From: Chloroflexota bacterium
Lineage (GTDB): Bacteria > Chloroflexota > Anaerolineae > Aggregatilineales > Phototrophicaceae
Reading direction: 5' to 3'
DNA: 64,000 nucleotides
Assembly: GCA_020161935.1 (NCBI GenBank)
Contig: JAIUNI010000002.1
Span: 682,001-746,000 of the forward strand
How positions within the stretch are numbered: position 1 is the stretch's first letter; every line of letters starts with the position of its first letter. The position numbers and the translations under genes were made by a program. Of the stretch, positions 51,557 through 60,736 are shown piece after piece. The notes beneath the pieces were generated by a model, which was not told the origin of the DNA, did no database searches, and worked only from the letters and a program-made list of their open reading frames with translations.

Positions 51557-53197
51557 TTACTTGCGCGGCTTCGCGATGTCGATGTTAATCTTGTGGTTGC
51601 GGATGCTGGCGCTCTTCATCGCCATCAACACATGCGCCACCTGCTTACTCGGCACATCCACCATCGAGTAATGATCGTGGATTTCAATCGCCCCAATCGC
51701 CTGACCGGAGATATTCGCCTCGTTGGCAATCGCGCCCACGATGTCCCCCGGTCGAACGCCTTCTTCGCGGCCTACGTCGATCTTGAGGCGTGTCATTTCG
51801 CTGTCCATACGGATGCGCTTGCCTTCTTTATACGAGCGCGGTTCACGCCGTTCGCGGAAAGAAGTCTTCGGTGAGGTCGGTTCCGGCTCGGCGAGGCGGT
51901 CTTCGGTCACTTCCGGCGTATCGCCCAACAGCAGCTTGAAGGCCACCGCAGCCATATCGCGCGGGGTAAATTCCTCGCTCAACTCGTCCGCCATCTTGAA
52001 GAACGGTTCTAACCCTTCTTCCGCCAGCGTCTCGCGCAGCGTTTCCTTAAACCGTTCGCGCCGCCGGTTGACCACATCGCCCAATGTCGGCATCCGTTCC
52101 TTCTGGATCGGCTTACCTACCGAGCGCTGGATGATCTGCCACAACCGCGCTTCACGGTTGGTCACCAGTGAAATCGCGAGGCCAGTACGCCCCGCCCGTC
52201 CGGTACGACCGATGCGATGCACATAAATCTCAGGGTCGAGCGGAATATCGTAGTTGATGACGTGCGTGATATGGTCAACGTCCAACCCGCGCGCGGCCAC
52301 ATCTGTCGCCACCAGCAGGTCAACCTGCTCGCTGCGGAAGCGCCCCATCACGCGGTCACGCTGCATTTGGTTGAGGTCACCATGCAGCGCCTCAGCCGCA
52401 TGAGCGCGGGCGGTCAACCGCTGGACGAGCGAGTCGACTTCCAGCTTCGTCCGGCAGAAGATGATCGCGGCTGTCGGTACTTCGTAATCGAGGATGCGCG
52501 ACAGCACTTCGAACTTATCCCGCTTGCCCACCTCGTAAAAGGATTGGCGGATTTGCGGGACGCTGCGCTTTTCGGCAGCCACCGTCACCCGCTTGGCATC
52601 CCGCATGTAACGGCGGGCGAGGTTCGCAATCGGCGCGGGCATCGTCGCCGAAAACAGCGCCGTTTGCCGTTCGCTGGACGTTTCTTTGAGGATAATTTCG
52701 ATGTCCTCAATGAAGCCCATGTTGAGCATTTCATCGGCTTCGTCCAACACGACGACCTTCACCGACTCAAGGTTCAGGGTTCTCCGGCGCATGTGATCCA
52801 TAATGCGCCCCGGTGTCCCGACGACCACCTGCACCCCGCGTTGTAAGGCGCGAAGCTGGCGTTCAATCGGCTGCCCACCGTAAACCGGCAGCACCGAAAC
52901 CTTCTGGAACTTGCTGTAGGATTGAATGGCTTCCGCGACTTGGATCGCCAGTTCGCGCGTCGGTGTCAGGATCAGCGCCTGCGGAGTGTGAAGGTACGAA
53001 TCCACGTTTTGCAGGATCGGCAGGGCGAAAGCGGCGGTCTTGCCGGTTCCGGTTTGGGCTTGAGCAATCACATCGTCGCCTTCCAACATCAGGCGAATGG
53101 TTTGCTCTTGCACGGGGGTCGGCTCTTCATAGCCGAGTTCACTAATGGCTTTAAGCGTAGCTTCGCTCAAGCCGAGATCAGAAAATGATGCGACCAC
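51557..53197 (-). CDS. deaD: DEAD-box ATP-dependent RNA helicase (546 aa)
   Basis: Q motif FSDLGLSEATLKAISELGYE, motif I AQTGTGKTAAFALPI, Ia PTRELAIQVAEAI, Ib TPGRIMDH, II VLDEADEML, III FSATMPAP, V ATDVAARGLDVD and VI HRIGRTGRAGR are all intact. Residues about 465-546 (MDSEMTRLKIDVGREEGVRP, GDIVGAIANEANISGQAIGA) form the DbpA-type RNA-binding domain, as in CsdA/DeaD. Likely role in ribosome assembly, cold adaptation or mRNA decay. Monocistronic with a long leader. Confidence 0.92.
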   Translation of the reverse strand: MVASFSDLGLSEATLKAISELGYEEPTPVQEQTIRLMLEGDDVIAQAQTGTGKTAAFALPILQNVDSYLHTPQALILTPTRELAIQVAEAIQSYSKFQKVSVLPVYGGQPIERQLRALQRGVQVVVGTPGRIMDHMRRRTLNLESVKVVVLDEADEMLNMGFIEDIEIILKETSSERQTALFSATMPAPIANLARRYMRDAKRVTVAAEKRSVPQIRQSFYEVGKRDKFEVLSRILDYEVPTAAIIFCRTKLEVDSLVQRLTARAHAAEALHGDLNQMQRDRVMGRFRSEQVDLLVATDVAARGLDVDHITHVINYDIPLDPEIYVHRIGRTGRAGRTGLAISLVTNREARLWQIIQRSVGKPIQKERMPTLGDVVNRRRERFKETLRETLAEEGLEPFFKMADELSEEFTPRDMAAVAFKLLLGDTPEVTEDRLAEPEPTSPKTSFRERREPRSYKEGKRIRMDSEMTRLKIDVGREEGVRPGDIVGAIANEANISGQAIGAIEIHDHYSMVDVPSKQVAHVLMAMKSASIRNHKINIDIAKPRK

Positions 53198-53431
53198 AAA
53201 TTACTCCATATGATGATTACACGGTAGCCACGTAGCAGTCTCTCCGGGCACGGCGTGTTGACTTCTCAAAAGGAGATTCTCAGGGTGCTTGCGATGTGCG
53301 TGTGTCTGCTTGTGCGGCATTGCCTCAGCGAGGTGTGAAAGCATCATACCACACTTCTCCAACGATTCCGCTGGTCAGTATTGGAAAAAGTTTTGTGCTA
53401 TTCTATTTCTAATGAAAAAGGACACCAATAT

Positions 53432-54319
53432 ATGTCTATCCATTCTGAACATAATTTGTATCCCGGCGTAAATGCCCATCTCAACAGCGCCCTCCAAAGT
53501 GAACCGGGCGGGTGGCAAAGTTTTCATAGTGTGCATGTTGTTGATATTTTGCGGGGTATTGACGAGCGATTACCCGCCGGGTATTTCGCCCGCAGCGAAA
53601 AGACCATGCAAATTAGTGAGATTATCCCGCCTATTGGACTGCGATCATCAGGCGGAACTGTGCCTGACGTTACCATTTTCCGCGCCGGGAATCTGCCTAG
53701 CGCCAGCCGAGAAAGCAGCCCACTGACGGCTACCGCTCCTGCCCGCAGCACATTGATCATTGAAACCTTGACGAGTGAGGAATATCTACCCGGTATCGCT
53801 ATTTATCAAGCGGGCGAAGGCGATTTGTTGGGTAAGCCGGTTACCCGAATTGAACTGCTTTCGCCCGCCAATAAGCCGAGGGGCGCACATCACAGCCATT
53901 ATCTTGCCAAGCGTACTGAAACGTTCCAAAGCGAACTGCGGTTGGTCGAGATTGATTACTTGCACGAAACTTCGCCCTTACTCAATGCCATGCCGAGTTA
54001 TCTGCTGCGGGAATCTGGAGCGTTCCCCTATTGGGTGCTGGTGAGCGACCCGCGCCCAACCCTGACCAAAGGGCTGACCTACTATTATGAAATTGGTGTG
54101 GATAGCCCGCTTCCGATCATCACCATTCCTTTATCTGGCAGTGACACAATGACGCTCGATTTAGGGGCGGTTTACAACCGGACCTTCGCCAGTTCGCGCT
54201 TCTTCCAGATGGTTGTTGATTATGCTCAAGACCCGGTTCACTTCGAGCGTTACACCCCTACTGACCAAACGCTTATTCAGGCGCGGATGACCGCAATCGC
54301 TGGGGAGATGCGCGGCTAA
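53432..54319 (+). CDS. DUF4058 family protein (295 aa)
   Basis: Matches the DUF4058 family: NLYPGVNAHLNSALQSEPGG, WQSFHSVHVVDILRGIDERL, RSTLIIETLTSEEYLPGIAI, VTRIELLSPANKPRGAHHSH, YLAKRTETFQSELRLVEIDY, VLVSDPRPTLTKGLTYYYEI. The VTRIELLSP-(x)n-YLxKR region recalls a PD-(D/E)XK-like nuclease core, although activity is not established. The ATG at 53432 follows AAGGA; the frame opens 17 codons earlier. The family is common in Cyanobacteria, Chloroflexota and Planctomycetota. Function unknown. Confidence 0.85.
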   Translation: MSIHSEHNLYPGVNAHLNSALQSEPGGWQSFHSVHVVDILRGIDERLPAGYFARSEKTMQISEIIPPIGLRSSGGTVPDVTIFRAGNLPSASRESSPLTATAPARSTLIIETLTSEEYLPGIAIYQAGEGDLLGKPVTRIELLSPANKPRGAHHSHYLAKRTETFQSELRLVEIDYLHETSPLLNAMPSYLLRESGAFPYWVLVSDPRPTLTKGLTYYYEIGVDSPLPIITIPLSGSDTMTLDLGAVYNRTFASSRFFQMVVDYAQDPVHFERYTPTDQTLIQARMTAIAGEMRG

Positions 54320-54391
54320 TTCGCGTTGGCGATCAGCGTTTTCTCGTCCCCAACTTGTAGATAAAGCGCGTTGGTGGCGGGGTGACAATAA

Positions 54392-54721
54392 CTATGAAGC
54401 CTCAACCGGAACCACTTCACCCTGATAAGCGAGAATGATTTTTTCGCGTGGAATATGCGCATTAACCATCAAGGCTTCGACCAGCGGTTTGTCGGTCGTG
54501 TCTTCATCGATCACGATAGTGTCACCCACCACCCGCGCCATCACGACGATTTCAGTCGGATATTGGTGTGGAGCATGAGGAACATCAATGACCGTATAGA
54601 CACCCTGTTGATCGTCAGCGAGAAAGTAGAGGTTTGACTCATCAGAATGTCCGACGTAGCGTTCGACTTCACGCCGAGTAATCGCCATTAACGAAAGCTG
54701 TTCATGAACTATTCCAACCAT
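54392..54721 (-). CDS. XisI-like protein (109 aa)
   Basis: Resembles XisI, the accessory factor of fdxN element excision in cyanobacteria: YFLADDQQGVYTVIDVPHAP in the beta core, IVIDEDTTDKPLVEALMVNA and HIPREKIILAYQGE at the end. A XisH partner is not recognisable beside it; the next gene upstream is a different PD-(D/E)XK-like protein. XisI homologues are abundant outside excision elements, so no excision function is claimed. Monocistronic or cotranscribed with 54747-55400, 25 nt away. Confidence 0.65.
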   Translation of the reverse strand: MVGIVHEQLSLMAITRREVERYVGHSDESNLYFLADDQQGVYTVIDVPHAPHQYPTEIVVMARVVGDTIVIDEDTTDKPLVEALMVNAHIPREKIILAYQGEVVPVEAS

Positions 54722-54746
54722 TGTTCAATAACCTGAATTCAACGAC

Positions 54747-55400
54747 TCAAATTTGATTAACTGCTAAATTCTTGATTTGCTGAAATAAAACTTCGATTCG
54801 GGTCTTGATTATTTCATCTAAGTTTTCTGGAATAATCTCAGTTGGCCAAATTTTTGAAAGGACAAAATATTCTTTTTCCAGTCGATGGTGGTCGCCAAAT
54901 CCAGACCAATTTTTCTCAGTCAGTACAAGTAAAAACATTCTCACATTCGAAAAACTACTTCGTATTTTGACTTCTCGATCTAAAAAATCTTGTTCCCAAT
55001 TGCTTCTACTCCACCCTAACTGAGTTTTACATTCAATAATTGCGAACAGCTTCTCATTTCGCCAAATGGAAATATCAGGACGTAATCCTTTTTTTATTTG
55101 AAATTCTGATTTCACCTCTATATTTAAGTTGAAGGTTTCATTTAAAAGCATTAGGTAAAAAACTATAGCCTCTACAAAATAGTCTGATGCAGGCGCAACA
55201 TAGCGTTTTTTAAGGCGATCTTTCATCTTAGTTTGAGCTAGGTAAAAAGTTCTCATTCGCAGTAAGATTGCCCTCGTAATTTGATTAGAATCGAGTGGCA
55301 ATTCTCCACCAACGCTTATGTCGACAAAGGCTTTTTCAAGAAATTGTTGAGTCGCATCTAGTGACAAACGATAGTTATTTTCATAATCTTCAATACGCAT
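54747..55400 (-). CDS. PD-(D/E)XK nuclease-like protein (217 aa)
   Basis: Contains GLRPDISIWRNEKLFAIIEC with K following (PD, then ECK in IIECKTQLGW), the signature of PD-(D/E)XK nucleases. The N-terminal 90 residues are helical, and the last part has VLLVL-type strands and charged helices. The gene is far more AT-rich than its neighbours, suggesting recent acquisition. It lies 5 nt downstream of the SpoU gene's stop. Restriction, defence or XisH-like DNA processing are all possible; none can be chosen from sequence. Confidence 0.65.
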   Translation of the reverse strand: MRIEDYENNYRLSLDATQQFLEKAFVDISVGGELPLDSNQITRAILLRMRTFYLAQTKMKDRLKKRYVAPASDYFVEAIVFYLMLLNETFNLNIEVKSEFQIKKGLRPDISIWRNEKLFAIIECKTQLGWSRSNWEQDFLDREVKIRSSFSNVRMFLLVLTEKNWSGFGDHHRLEKEYFVLSKIWPTEIIPENLDEIIKTRIEVLFQQIKNLAVNQI

Positions 55401-55405
55401 ATAAT

Positions 55406-56119
55406 TTATCCTTTCTTCCCCGCCTCATACAACGCGATGCCGATGGCGACCGACAGGTTGAGCGAGTCTATCGCTTTGGTCTGCGGGATGGTCACGGATG
55501 TGCCGAGCTTACGGTAGCTTTCGGGCAAGCCGCTGCTCTCGCTCCCGAACGCCAGCGTGAACGGTGGTGTAAACGTCGCCTCGCCCAGCACCACCTCACC
55601 GTTGGTCATGAACGGGTAGAGCGCGTGCTGGAAATCGGCGCGGTAAGTATCTAACGAGTCGTAGTAAGCGAAGTTGACCTGAAACAGCGCCCCCATCGAC
55701 GCGCGGATACTACGCGGGTCAAAAATATCAACAGCCGGTTTGATGAGCGCCAAGTCCTGAAAGCCGAAACCCAGCATCGTTCGCAGTATGTTTCCCAAGT
55801 TGCCCATATCGGATGGGTTAACCAGTAGGACATGGTTCGCCCCGGCGTTGAGCGCCCGTTCGTACTTCTGGAAAACGCCAACCGCGTAGGTGTTTTCTTT
55901 CGACTCCAAGCGCTCGACCAACTTATCATCCACCGAGACACGGATGCCTAACTGCTGGCACAGCGCTTTGATCTTCGCGATCCCCTCATTCCGTACACCG
56001 GAGGAATGCAGCAGGATTTCACTCACGCTGTCCGGTTGGTGCTGGATCAGTTCCAGCGTCGGGAACACACCAAAGGTATAAGCATGACTGTCGTCGCGTT
56101 CGTATTTTCGAAGACGCAT
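55406..56119 (-). CDS. TrmH/SpoU family RNA methyltransferase (237 aa)
   Basis: SPOUT methyltransferase with the three knot motifs: NPSDMGNLGNILRT (motif 1), LAFGSESSGLP (motif 2) and IPQTKAIDSLNLSVAIGIAL (motif 3). The ATG at 56119 (MRLRKYERDD) is preferred; a TTG start 13 codons upstream is also open. It should 2'-O-methylate a tRNA or rRNA nucleotide; the site cannot be read from sequence. Confidence 0.88.
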   Translation of the reverse strand: MRLRKYERDDSHAYTFGVFPTLELIQHQPDSVSEILLHSSGVRNEGIAKIKALCQQLGIRVSVDDKLVERLESKENTYAVGVFQKYERALNAGANHVLLVNPSDMGNLGNILRTMLGFGFQDLALIKPAVDIFDPRSIRASMGALFQVNFAYYDSLDTYRADFQHALYPFMTNGEVVLGEATFTPPFTLAFGSESSGLPESYRKLGTSVTIPQTKAIDSLNLSVAIGIALYEAGKKG

Positions 56120-56310
56120 CAGAATGTCGATCCCATTATGAAAGAAACCACTTGTCAACCCATTCTATCATTCAAAAGGCTGCCAAAGGCGAAGGTTTTA
56201 ACGTTCAAAAACTCTACAACTAAACGTTAAGTATAACCTGCTAGGTTTTGAGAGTTGCCTTATGCTATAGTTTAACTATGACTTTGTGAAATATGGTACA
56301 GGGTGGACTC

Positions 56311-57468
56311 ATGCGTGATGTAGCGGTTATTGGGATCGGGCAAACACCGATTGGCGAACTCTGGGAGTTGAGCCTCCGCGAGTTAGGGGCGAGCGCACTC
56401 CGGCAGGCAGCAGAAGACGCGGGTATCGAAAAGCCGGACGCGCTGTATGTGGCGAATATGCTGGCCGCGCGGTTGAGTAATCAAGCGCATCTCGCAACCC
56501 TGATTGCTGATTACAGTGGTTGGCGGGGCATTGAGGCTGCAACCGTCGAAGCGGCTTGTGCCTCTGGTGGGATGGCCTTCCAAACGGCTGTACGAGCTGT
56601 TGCCAGCGGCATGGTCGATGTGGTGGCGGTGTGCGGTGTCGAGAAGATGACCGACGAAACCACGGCTCAGATTACCTCTGCGCTAGCAACCGCCGCCGAT
56701 GCGGATTACGAAGGCGCACACGGCGCGTCATTCGTGGCCTTGAATGCCCTCATCATGCGGCGCTATATGTACGAGTACAAAGTCCCACACGAAGCCTTTG
56801 GCGCGTTCAGCATCAACGCCCACAAGAACGCTGTAAATAACCCGAACGCCATGTTCCGCAAAGCGATTTCACAGGCTGTTTATGACCGCGCCCCGATGAT
56901 TGCCGACCCGATCAACCTGTACGACAGCTCGCCCATCTGTGACGGTGCGGCAGCCGTTATCCTCGCGCCCCTCGACATGGCGAAAACCCTGAATAAGCCA
57001 ATAATCCGCGTCCGTGCCAGTGCCTCCGCGACCGACACCATAAGCCTTGCCGACCGCCACAATATCCTCTCACTGGAAGCGGCATCCGGCAGCGCCCAAA
57101 AAGCCTACCAGCAGGCCGGGGTGAAGCCAGATGACATTGACCTGTTTGAAGTGCATGATGCCTTCTCGGTGATGTCGGCCTTGAGTCTGGAAGGGGCGGG
57201 TTTCGCGCAGCCCGGCACTGCCGCCTACCGCGCACAGGATGGCGAGTTCACGATTGGCGGACGGCTGCCGATTAGCACGATGGGCGGGTTGAAAGGACGC
57301 GGGCATCCGGTCGGGGCAACTGGCATTTACGAACTGGTGGACCTGATTACGCAGCTTCGGGGAGAGGCTGGCGCAAATCAAGTGAAGGACGCAGCCCTCG
57401 GCCTGACGCAAAACATCGGCGGCACCGGCGCGACGGTGGTGGCTCACATTCTCGAACGCGCGGGGTAA
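56311..57468 (+). CDS. thiolase-family protein, SCP-x type (385 aa)
   Basis: Thiolase fold with nucleophile C83 in VEAACASGGMAFQTA, the GGLKGRGHPVGATGIYE loop carrying the base His, and a terminal QNIGGTGATVVAHIL in which the second Cys of classical thiolases is replaced (GGTG). That pattern is typical of the SCP2/archaeal-type thiolases acting in fatty or isoprenoid acyl-CoA metabolism. The ATG at 56311 follows GGGTGGA. No paired DUF35/OB-fold gene is visible downstream. Confidence 0.85.
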   Translation: MRDVAVIGIGQTPIGELWELSLRELGASALRQAAEDAGIEKPDALYVANMLAARLSNQAHLATLIADYSGWRGIEAATVEAACASGGMAFQTAVRAVASGMVDVVAVCGVEKMTDETTAQITSALATAADADYEGAHGASFVALNALIMRRYMYEYKVPHEAFGAFSINAHKNAVNNPNAMFRKAISQAVYDRAPMIADPINLYDSSPICDGAAAVILAPLDMAKTLNKPIIRVRASASATDTISLADRHNILSLEAASGSAQKAYQQAGVKPDDIDLFEVHDAFSVMSALSLEGAGFAQPGTAAYRAQDGEFTIGGRLPISTMGGLKGRGHPVGATGIYELVDLITQLRGEAGANQVKDAALGLTQNIGGTGATVVAHILERAG

Positions 57469-57474
57469 ACCAGC

Positions 57475-58230
57475 CTAATACAGGAGATGCTCACCCCCGT
57501 TGACGGGAATAGCCACGCCGTTAATGTAGTCCTCACTGGCAAGGTAGGCGACTGCCCGCGCCACATCCTCCGGTGAGCCAACGCGCTGTACAGGTGTAGT
57601 ATTCTTGCCGATTTTCGCCCATTCCTCGTCGCTCATGTTCGTTCCGGCGGGCTTCATCACCGGGCCGGGGATGACTGCGTTGACGCGAATATCCGGTCCC
57701 AAACTGGCGGCACTCACCTGCGTCAGCATCCACAGTGCCGCTTTGCTGATGCTGTGATGTGGATACTTCGGCCACGGGCTAATCGCGCCCTTATCGAGGA
57801 TGTTGATGATACTGCCACCGGAAGGGTCGTTCTGGCGCATCATGGCGGTCGCTGCCTGCGTGCAAAGAAACGCGGCGGTGACGTTGATCGCCATCGTTTC
57901 CTGCCATTCCTCCAGCGACACACTGAGCAGATCACGCTGCTGAAAATTGGACGCGCTGTTGACGAAGATATTCAACCGCCCGAAATGGTCACGGAGCGCC
58001 GTAAAAATCGTTTCCACCGCTTCCGGCTTGCTGATGTCGGCTTGCACGGCGTAGGCATCGACACCCAGCGATTTGATGTCACGAACGGTTTCAGTGGCTT
58101 CTTGCGAGGATGTGCCGTAATGCACGAGGATATTTACGCCCTGACGAGCAAGTTCGAGTGCAATGGCTTTCCCTACGCGGTGCGCCCCGCCGGTGACAAC
58201 CGCGACTTGATCCGTCAATTTGATACGCAT
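57475..58230 (-). CDS. SDR oxidoreductase, pteridine-reductase-like, with altered catalytic Tyr (251 aa)
   Basis: Rossmann motif VVTGGAHRVGKAIALELARQ and NSASNFQQRDLLSVSLEEWQ match the PTR1/FolM branch of short-chain dehydrogenases. D146 in IINILDKGAIS aligns by spacing with PTR1 Asp181 and K163 with Lys198. The position of the catalytic Tyr (K minus 4) is His159: PKYPHHSISKAAL. The codon is CAC, one transition from TAC. The enzyme may be inactive, may use the nearby Tyr156, or may have a new specificity. It starts after a terminator downstream of the oxidase operon. Confidence 0.82.
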   Translation of the reverse strand: MRIKLTDQVAVVTGGAHRVGKAIALELARQGVNILVHYGTSSQEATETVRDIKSLGVDAYAVQADISKPEAVETIFTALRDHFGRLNIFVNSASNFQQRDLLSVSLEEWQETMAINVTAAFLCTQAATAMMRQNDPSGGSIINILDKGAISPWPKYPHHSISKAALWMLTQVSAASLGPDIRVNAVIPGPVMKPAGTNMSDEEWAKIGKNTTPVQRVGSPEDVARAVAYLASEDYINGVAIPVNGGEHLLY

Positions 58231-58252
58231 ACATATCCCCCTGAAATCAATA

Positions 58253-58276
58253 AGGGCGAACTCGCTGGTTCGCCCT
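58253..58276 (-). terminator. terminator of the oxidase operon
   Basis: Perfect 9-bp stem AGGGCGAAC / GTTCGCCCT, followed on the minus strand by TATTGATTT, between the subunit IV gene and the SDR gene. Confidence 0.7.
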
Positions 58277-58328
58277 CGCCTGAACTCATATGGAACTGAA
58301 TAGGACTGCGGTGCGGTCGGCCATCGCT

Positions 58329-58688
58329 TTAGGAATAGCCGCCAACCGGAACAATCGAGAGGAACAGGACGGCGAGAATAACCAGCACCACGGGAATAAG
58401 GAGGGTCGCAAGGAAGATGCGGTTATCCTTATTGAGGTGCATATAGAACCACACCACCAAACCGGCTTTAAAGACGGCCAGCGCCAGCATGATGATCGTA
58501 ATAATGCTGCTGTGTTCCAGCCGTGACAGCAGCACTTCAATGACCGTCAGCCCACCGAGCAGGGCGAACACACCCGTATAAGTGGGAACGTTGAACGTCC
58601 GCCCGACGAACGAGAATTTCTCGTCGTAGTGCTCTTGTTCGTGCGCGTCTACAATGTGCGTTTCAGTGTCGTGTGTAACTTCAGTCAT
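58329..58688 (-). CDS. cytochrome c oxidase subunit IV-type protein (119 aa)
   Basis: Small prokaryotic COX4-type protein with three membrane helices: VFALLGGLTVIEVLLSRL, IITIIMLALAVFKAGLVVWF and FLATLLIPVVLVILAVLFLS. The N-terminus is His/Glu-rich (HDTETHIVDAHEQEHYDE). The hallmark KAGLVVWFYMHL segment is present. It starts 8 nt after subunit III. Accessory subunit stabilising the haem-copper oxidase. Confidence 0.85.
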   Translation of the reverse strand: MTEVTHDTETHIVDAHEQEHYDEKFSFVGRTFNVPTYTGVFALLGGLTVIEVLLSRLEHSSIITIIMLALAVFKAGLVVWFYMHLNKDNRIFLATLLIPVVLVILAVLFLSIVPVGGYS

Positions 58689-58696
58689 GTTGCCCC

Positions 58697-59374
58697 CTAG
58701 ACCAGATACAGCATTGTAAAGAGGATAACCCAGACAACATCGACAAAGTGCCAGTAGAGGCCGAACACTTCGATACCGGCATAATTCTTGCTGTCGTAAT
58801 TACCCTTGCGTGTGTTGTTGATGACGAACAAGCCCCACAGTACGCCGATGATGACGTGTGCGCCGTGGAAAGCGGTCGGGGCGTAGAAGCGCATTCCGAA
58901 GCCGTCGTACTCGTTACCCTGATTAAACAGGGCGATACCATGATGCGCCAGTTCTTGATATTCCACATATTGCAGGCCGACGAAAATCGTGCCGAGGATA
59001 CACATCAGGCCGAACCAGCGGATCAGCCCTTTGGGATTATTCACGCGGATTTCACGCAAGCCCATGACCATCGCCCAACTGCTGGTCAACAGGAGGAAGG
59101 TATTCAACGTCACCAGCAGGATATTAGTGGTTTCGTGTACCTTAAATACGATTTCGGGGTGCTGAATGCGGAATACAATAAACACGCCGATCATGGAGGC
59201 AAAAATGACCACTTCCGAGGCCAGATACAGCCATGTGGCGAACTTTAAGTTCTCGGCACGCTCGGCGATGTGCATATTGTCATGACCGTGTACCGGCGCA
59301 TCTTTGTGGGTGACCACCGACGGCGCGGGTGCTTCGGCTGGGGTCTTCGCGGACTCGATACTCATTTCACTCAT
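58697..59374 (-). CDS. ctaE: cytochrome c oxidase subunit III (225 aa)
   Basis: Five-helix haem-copper oxidase subunit III: KFATWLYLASEVVIFASMIG, LVTLNTFLLLTSSWAMVMGL, CILGTIFVGLQYVEYQELAH, FHGAHVIIGVLWGLFVINNT and HFVDVVWVILFTMLYLV. The lipid-pocket Glu in ASEVV and the FHGAHV and HFVDVVW signatures are intact. GGAG site before the ATG. 12 nt after the 414-aa membrane protein gene. Confidence 0.9.
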   Translation of the reverse strand: MSEMSIESAKTPAEAPAPSVVTHKDAPVHGHDNMHIAERAENLKFATWLYLASEVVIFASMIGVFIVFRIQHPEIVFKVHETTNILLVTLNTFLLLTSSWAMVMGLREIRVNNPKGLIRWFGLMCILGTIFVGLQYVEYQELAHHGIALFNQGNEYDGFGMRFYAPTAFHGAHVIIGVLWGLFVINNTRKGNYDSKNYAGIEVFGLYWHFVDVVWVILFTMLYLV

Positions 59375-59386
59375 GTCAATAAACTC

Positions 59387-60631
59387 CTATTTTTGACCGA
59401 GGAAGCTCGGCAGCCCGGTACGCAGCAGGTTCGCCACCCAGCCCGCAACATCGGGGATCAGGGTCATCCACTTGATCGCTGCGAATTTGGCCCACATGCT
59501 CGCCGGAATAATCATCTTGAGGTACGGCACCGGCAGTAGGAGCAGCAGACTGAACACCACGACCAGTAGGCTGAATATCAATTCCCAAATATCCGAGCGT
59601 GTCAGACCGATGGTGTAGATGACCAAAGCGATCACCGCGATGGACAGAACGACACCCGCAGCGATACGCCACGTGCTTTCCGCCAGCACGCCGCGCAGTA
59701 CGTTGAAAATGAAGGCCAGCACGCCCACGCCGATAATCGCGAACATGACCGAAGCAATGTTCGGCATGTTGACGGGCGGGCCGATGACGGGCAGCAGCAA
59801 GCCGATGAGGACGAGGATCGCCCAGATGGGTTTGCGATAAGCAATCAACAGCAGCAGCGGCACGAGTAAGAACACCGGCGCAAGGATCGCCATTGGCAGT
59901 TCCTTACTCGGCACGAGCAGCGGAATGGTCAGCAGCGGGGCAGCCACGCCCAAGATAAAGACCAGCACACGCCACGCGATGTTGGCGCTGTCGGGGTTCT
60001 TCTTGCCGTTCGCGAAGTATTGTAATGCCCCGGCGAACAACGCCCCCGCGAGGAACAGCGAAAGCATCGTTACGGCGACAAATACGATGAACAGCACGAG
60101 GTAGCTCACCTGCAAGCCGGATAGTTCAGCCGACATAGCAGGCAGCAGTTCAAGGCCAGTCGCGGTTTGCAGGAACTCGCGGATCGGTTGGTAAATGCCA
60201 CCCAGCGCGACGAAGCCTACACCGGCGACATCACCTTGCCCCGGATGCACGTTGCGGATGTGCGGCCCTGAGGGTAGGAACGCAAGCGCCGCAATCACCA
60301 CGATACCGAGGATCGTCCAGAAGGTCATTTGCCAAGTGAACGCGCCGAGAATACTGATCGGTTTGGGATCTTTTGCAGGGGCGGCTTTCACAATCGCGTG
60401 GTCGTGTCCTTCGTCCGCAGCATGGTCGCCATGAACATTCATGCGCGGGTCGAAGGCACCCATGCCCCACACGAACGTGCCGGACGAGATGAACGCGCCC
60501 AACACAAACGCCGCACCGACCGAACCTGCCGGGTCAAGCCCTTGTAACATGCGAATGACGAGCGCTAGCAGAGCGCCGCCGATAAAGCCCAGAATGCCCA
60601 GTGGCACCGCGCGGGCAAGTCCTGGTTGCAT
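59387..60631 (-). CDS. oxidase-operon polytopic membrane protein of unknown function (414 aa)
   Basis: About ten hydrophobic segments in three blocks. A His/Asp-rich loop (HGDHAADEGHDH, residues 67-78) may bind metal. There is a soluble loop around residues 120-170 and a C-terminal cluster of five or six helices. It is not a subunit I-III homologue and no named family is recognised. Its position between two subunit III-type genes suggests an oxidase assembly or accessory role specific to this lineage. Residues 67-78 lie just after the second membrane segment. Confidence 0.65.
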   Translation of the reverse strand: MQPGLARAVPLGILGFIGGALLALVIRMLQGLDPAGSVGAAFVLGAFISSGTFVWGMGAFDPRMNVHGDHAADEGHDHAIVKAAPAKDPKPISILGAFTWQMTFWTILGIVVIAALAFLPSGPHIRNVHPGQGDVAGVGFVALGGIYQPIREFLQTATGLELLPAMSAELSGLQVSYLVLFIVFVAVTMLSLFLAGALFAGALQYFANGKKNPDSANIAWRVLVFILGVAAPLLTIPLLVPSKELPMAILAPVFLLVPLLLLIAYRKPIWAILVLIGLLLPVIGPPVNMPNIASVMFAIIGVGVLAFIFNVLRGVLAESTWRIAAGVVLSIAVIALVIYTIGLTRSDIWELIFSLLVVVFSLLLLLPVPYLKMIIPASMWAKFAAIKWMTLIPDVAGWVANLLRTGLPSFLGQK

Positions 60632-60736
60632 AAGCTAATCCTCTCGCTTCAAAGCTGTTCCGTCAATTCATAACCAGTTATCGTTAAAAGTGAAGTGAAT
60701 TATAAACTTTCGACTTTTAACCTTCAACCCAACTCA

